Part shown: positions 6,756-7,645 of the stretch, one piece after another
Layout: every line of letters starts with the position of its first letter
How positions within the stretch are numbered: the stretch's first letter is position 1
Assembly: GCA_027081565.1 (NCBI GenBank)
Contig: JALWKG010000037.1
Location: forward strand, 1 to 7,645
Origin: Helicobacteraceae bacterium
GTDB lineage: Bacteria > Campylobacterota > Campylobacteria > Campylobacterales > Sulfurimonadaceae
Direction of reading: 5' to 3'
DNA length: 7,645 nt
Program-made: the position numbers and the translations under genes
The notes under the pieces: generated by a model
The model's input: the letters and a program-made list of their open reading frames with translations, nothing else
What the model was told of the DNA's origin: nothing
Database searches by the model: none

Positions 6756-6761
6756 TAAAAT
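6756..6761 (+). promoter_or_regulatory. Probable promoter -10 element (TAAAAT) for pal-cpoB
   Basis: GGTAAAATCGCG occurs 27 bases before the pal start codon, preceded by the T-rich tract GCTCTTTTTTATAAAG. This is the usual look of a Campylobacterota sigma-70 promoter, with a -10 box, T-tracts upstream and no strong -35. Transcription would start near 6767-6769 and leave a leader of about 20 bases. It would allow pal and cpoB to be expressed separately from the long atp-tol transcript. Confidence 0.5.
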
Positions 6762-6788
6762 CGCGTATCAAATATCTGAAGGATAAGA

Positions 6789-7343
6789 ATGAGATCTTTA
6801 CTTTATGTAAGCACAGTAGCGGCTATGTTAATATTTTCGGGATGTGGTAGCTCTGAGCCAACAGTTGATGACTCTGCCAATGCAAACAATCAGGCAGAAG
6901 AGATCAACATTGTTGATGAAAACAGTGATAACTCCAATATGGAATCTACTGACCTTGATGGTGGTAGTACTACTTTAGAGAGTATTGAAGCAAAGATGTC
7001 TCCTATATATTTTGGGTTTGACCAATACAAATTGACAGAAGAAGATATAGAGACACTTCACCAGAATGTCGAGATGGTCAAAAATGATACAGAGGCAGCA
7101 AATATCGCTGATAAGTATTCACTGAAACTAGAAGGTAACTGTGACGAGTGGGGTTCAGATGAGTATAACTTTGCACTTGGTCTTAAACGTGCTCAAGCAG
7201 TAAAAAGTGAATTGATCAATGATGGTATTGTTGCAGAGAAGATCACTACGGTCAGTTATGGTTCAAGTAACCCTGTATGTACTGAAAAAACACAAGAGTG
7301 CTGGTCTAAAAACCGCCGCGTAGACTTTAAAATACTTCCATAA
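6789..7343 (+). CDS. pal: Peptidoglycan-associated lipoprotein Pal (OmpA-like domain)
   Basis: Outer-membrane lipoprotein that holds the outer membrane to peptidoglycan and is the cargo of the Tol machine. Among 184 residues, a lipoprotein signal MRSLLYVSTVAAMLIFSGC has the lipidated cysteine at C19, though the lipobox has Phe rather than Leu at -3. An acidic, Ser/Asn-rich linker follows (about 23-66). The OmpA-like domain (about 70-184) begins SPIYFGFDQYKLT and contains LEGNCDEWGSDEYNFALGLK, then RAQAV. D119 and R134 sit 15 residues apart, as do the diaminopimelate-binding Asp and Arg of OmpA, so peptidoglycan binding looks intact. CTEKTQEC (C164, C171) matches what I recall of Campylobacterota Pal (Omp18). 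The domain ends KNRRVDFKILP. GAAGGA at 6778-6783 supports the start, and it probably has its own promoter. Confidence 0.96.
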   Translation: MRSLLYVSTVAAMLIFSGCGSSEPTVDDSANANNQAEEINIVDENSDNSNMESTDLDGGSTTLESIEAKMSPIYFGFDQYKLTEEDIETLHQNVEMVKNDTEAANIADKYSLKLEGNCDEWGSDEYNFALGLKRAQAVKSELINDGIVAEKITTVSYGSSNPVCTEKTQECWSKNRRVDFKILP

Positions 7344-7350
7344 ACTGTAG

Positions 7351-7645
7351 ATGCGTTTAGTTTTATCCATAATACTTCTTCCTCTTTCCCTTATGGCGGG
7401 GGAACCCTCAGCTTTTGGTGCGGGTGATCTTAACAGTGACAACCCATACGGTCTTACTCCTGCTGAAAAAAAAGTTCTTGAAAACAACAAAAAGATCAAA
7501 ACACAAAATCGTAAGTTAAACTCCACTAAAAGTGAAGTAGAGTCATTACGGGAACGTGTAGATGGTCTGCAGTCTGTGTTAGAAGCAATTGCGCAGAAGT
7601 CACAGAAAAACAAGATCGCTTTAGCTGATATGAGCGCATCAAAGA
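7351..7645 (+). CDS. cpoB: Cell-division coordinator CpoB / YbgF family protein, N-terminal part (3' end cut by window)
   Basis: Periplasmic Tol-Pal accessory protein; in E. coli CpoB links peptidoglycan synthesis with outer-membrane constriction. The frame starts 7 bases after the pal stop and stays open to the window edge (98 codons). It opens with a signal peptide, MRLVLSIILLPLSLMA, with cleavage likely after A16 or A21. Then come a small linker GAGDLNSDNPYGLTPAEK (23-40) and a Lys/Glu/Asn-rich helical, probably coiled-coil stretch from about 38 onward (VESLRERVDGLQSVLEAIAQ). That fits the trimerising coiled coil at the N-terminus of CpoB/YbgF. The TPR repeats expected at the C-terminus would lie outside the window. 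No good ribosome-binding site precedes the ATG, so translation may be coupled to pal. Identity rests on position after pal plus this architecture. Confidence 0.8.
   Translation, partial: MRLVLSIILLPLSLMAGEPSAFGAGDLNSDNPYGLTPAEKKVLENNKKIKTQNRKLNSTKSEVESLRERVDGLQSVLEAIAQKSQKNKIALADMSASK

Noticed and set aside
7263..7613. Minus-strand open frame of 116 codons opposite the end of pal and start of cpoB
   Set aside because: It overlaps two genes supported by signal peptides, domain motifs and operon context; nothing in its translation is recognisable.

Overview
The window is a compact, all plus-strand block from a bacterium that is almost certainly a member of Campylobacterota (the former Epsilonproteobacteria). 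Evidence is the gene order (3' half of the ATP synthase operon running straight into exbB-exbD-tolA/tonB-like-tolB-pal-cpoB), which as I recall matches Campylobacter jejuni, and family-typical protein details such as the Pal signature DEWGSDEYNFALGLKRA and the paired cysteines of CTEKTQEC. Base composition is moderate rather than very AT-rich. This would fit a free-living sulfur-oxidising lineage such as Sulfurovum or Sulfurimonas better than Campylobacter, but the genus is a guess.

Layout: bases 1-3571 hold the end of atpA (alpha, N-terminal part cut by the window edge), then complete atpG (gamma), atpD (beta) and atpC (epsilon) of the F1 sector. A small hairpin followed by a T-run lies between atpD and atpC. 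After only 4 bases the Tol-Pal genes begin: a TolQ/ExbB-family channel protein, a TolR/ExbD-family protein with a 1-base overlap, a short TonB/TolA-like energy transducer, and tolB, again with a 1-base overlap. A 175-base gap at 6614-6788 contains an inverted repeat and promoter-like -10 elements. It precedes pal and the start of cpoB (ybgF), which runs off the right edge.

How they work together: F1 carries out ATP synthesis or hydrolysis coupled to the proton gradient. The ExbB/ExbD pair uses the same gradient to energise the TolA-like protein, which reaches across the periplasm to TolB and the peptidoglycan-bound lipoprotein Pal to keep the outer membrane attached and constricting at division. 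The tight spacing suggests that ATP synthase and the Tol motor are at least partly co-transcribed, with pal-cpoB having an extra promoter of their own.

This is mostly conserved housekeeping DNA. I see no mobile element, RNA gene, CRISPR array or clearly novel system. The points worth a second look are the operon junctions, the atpD/atpC hairpin, departures from canonical Tol motor residues, and the tolB-pal intergenic region.
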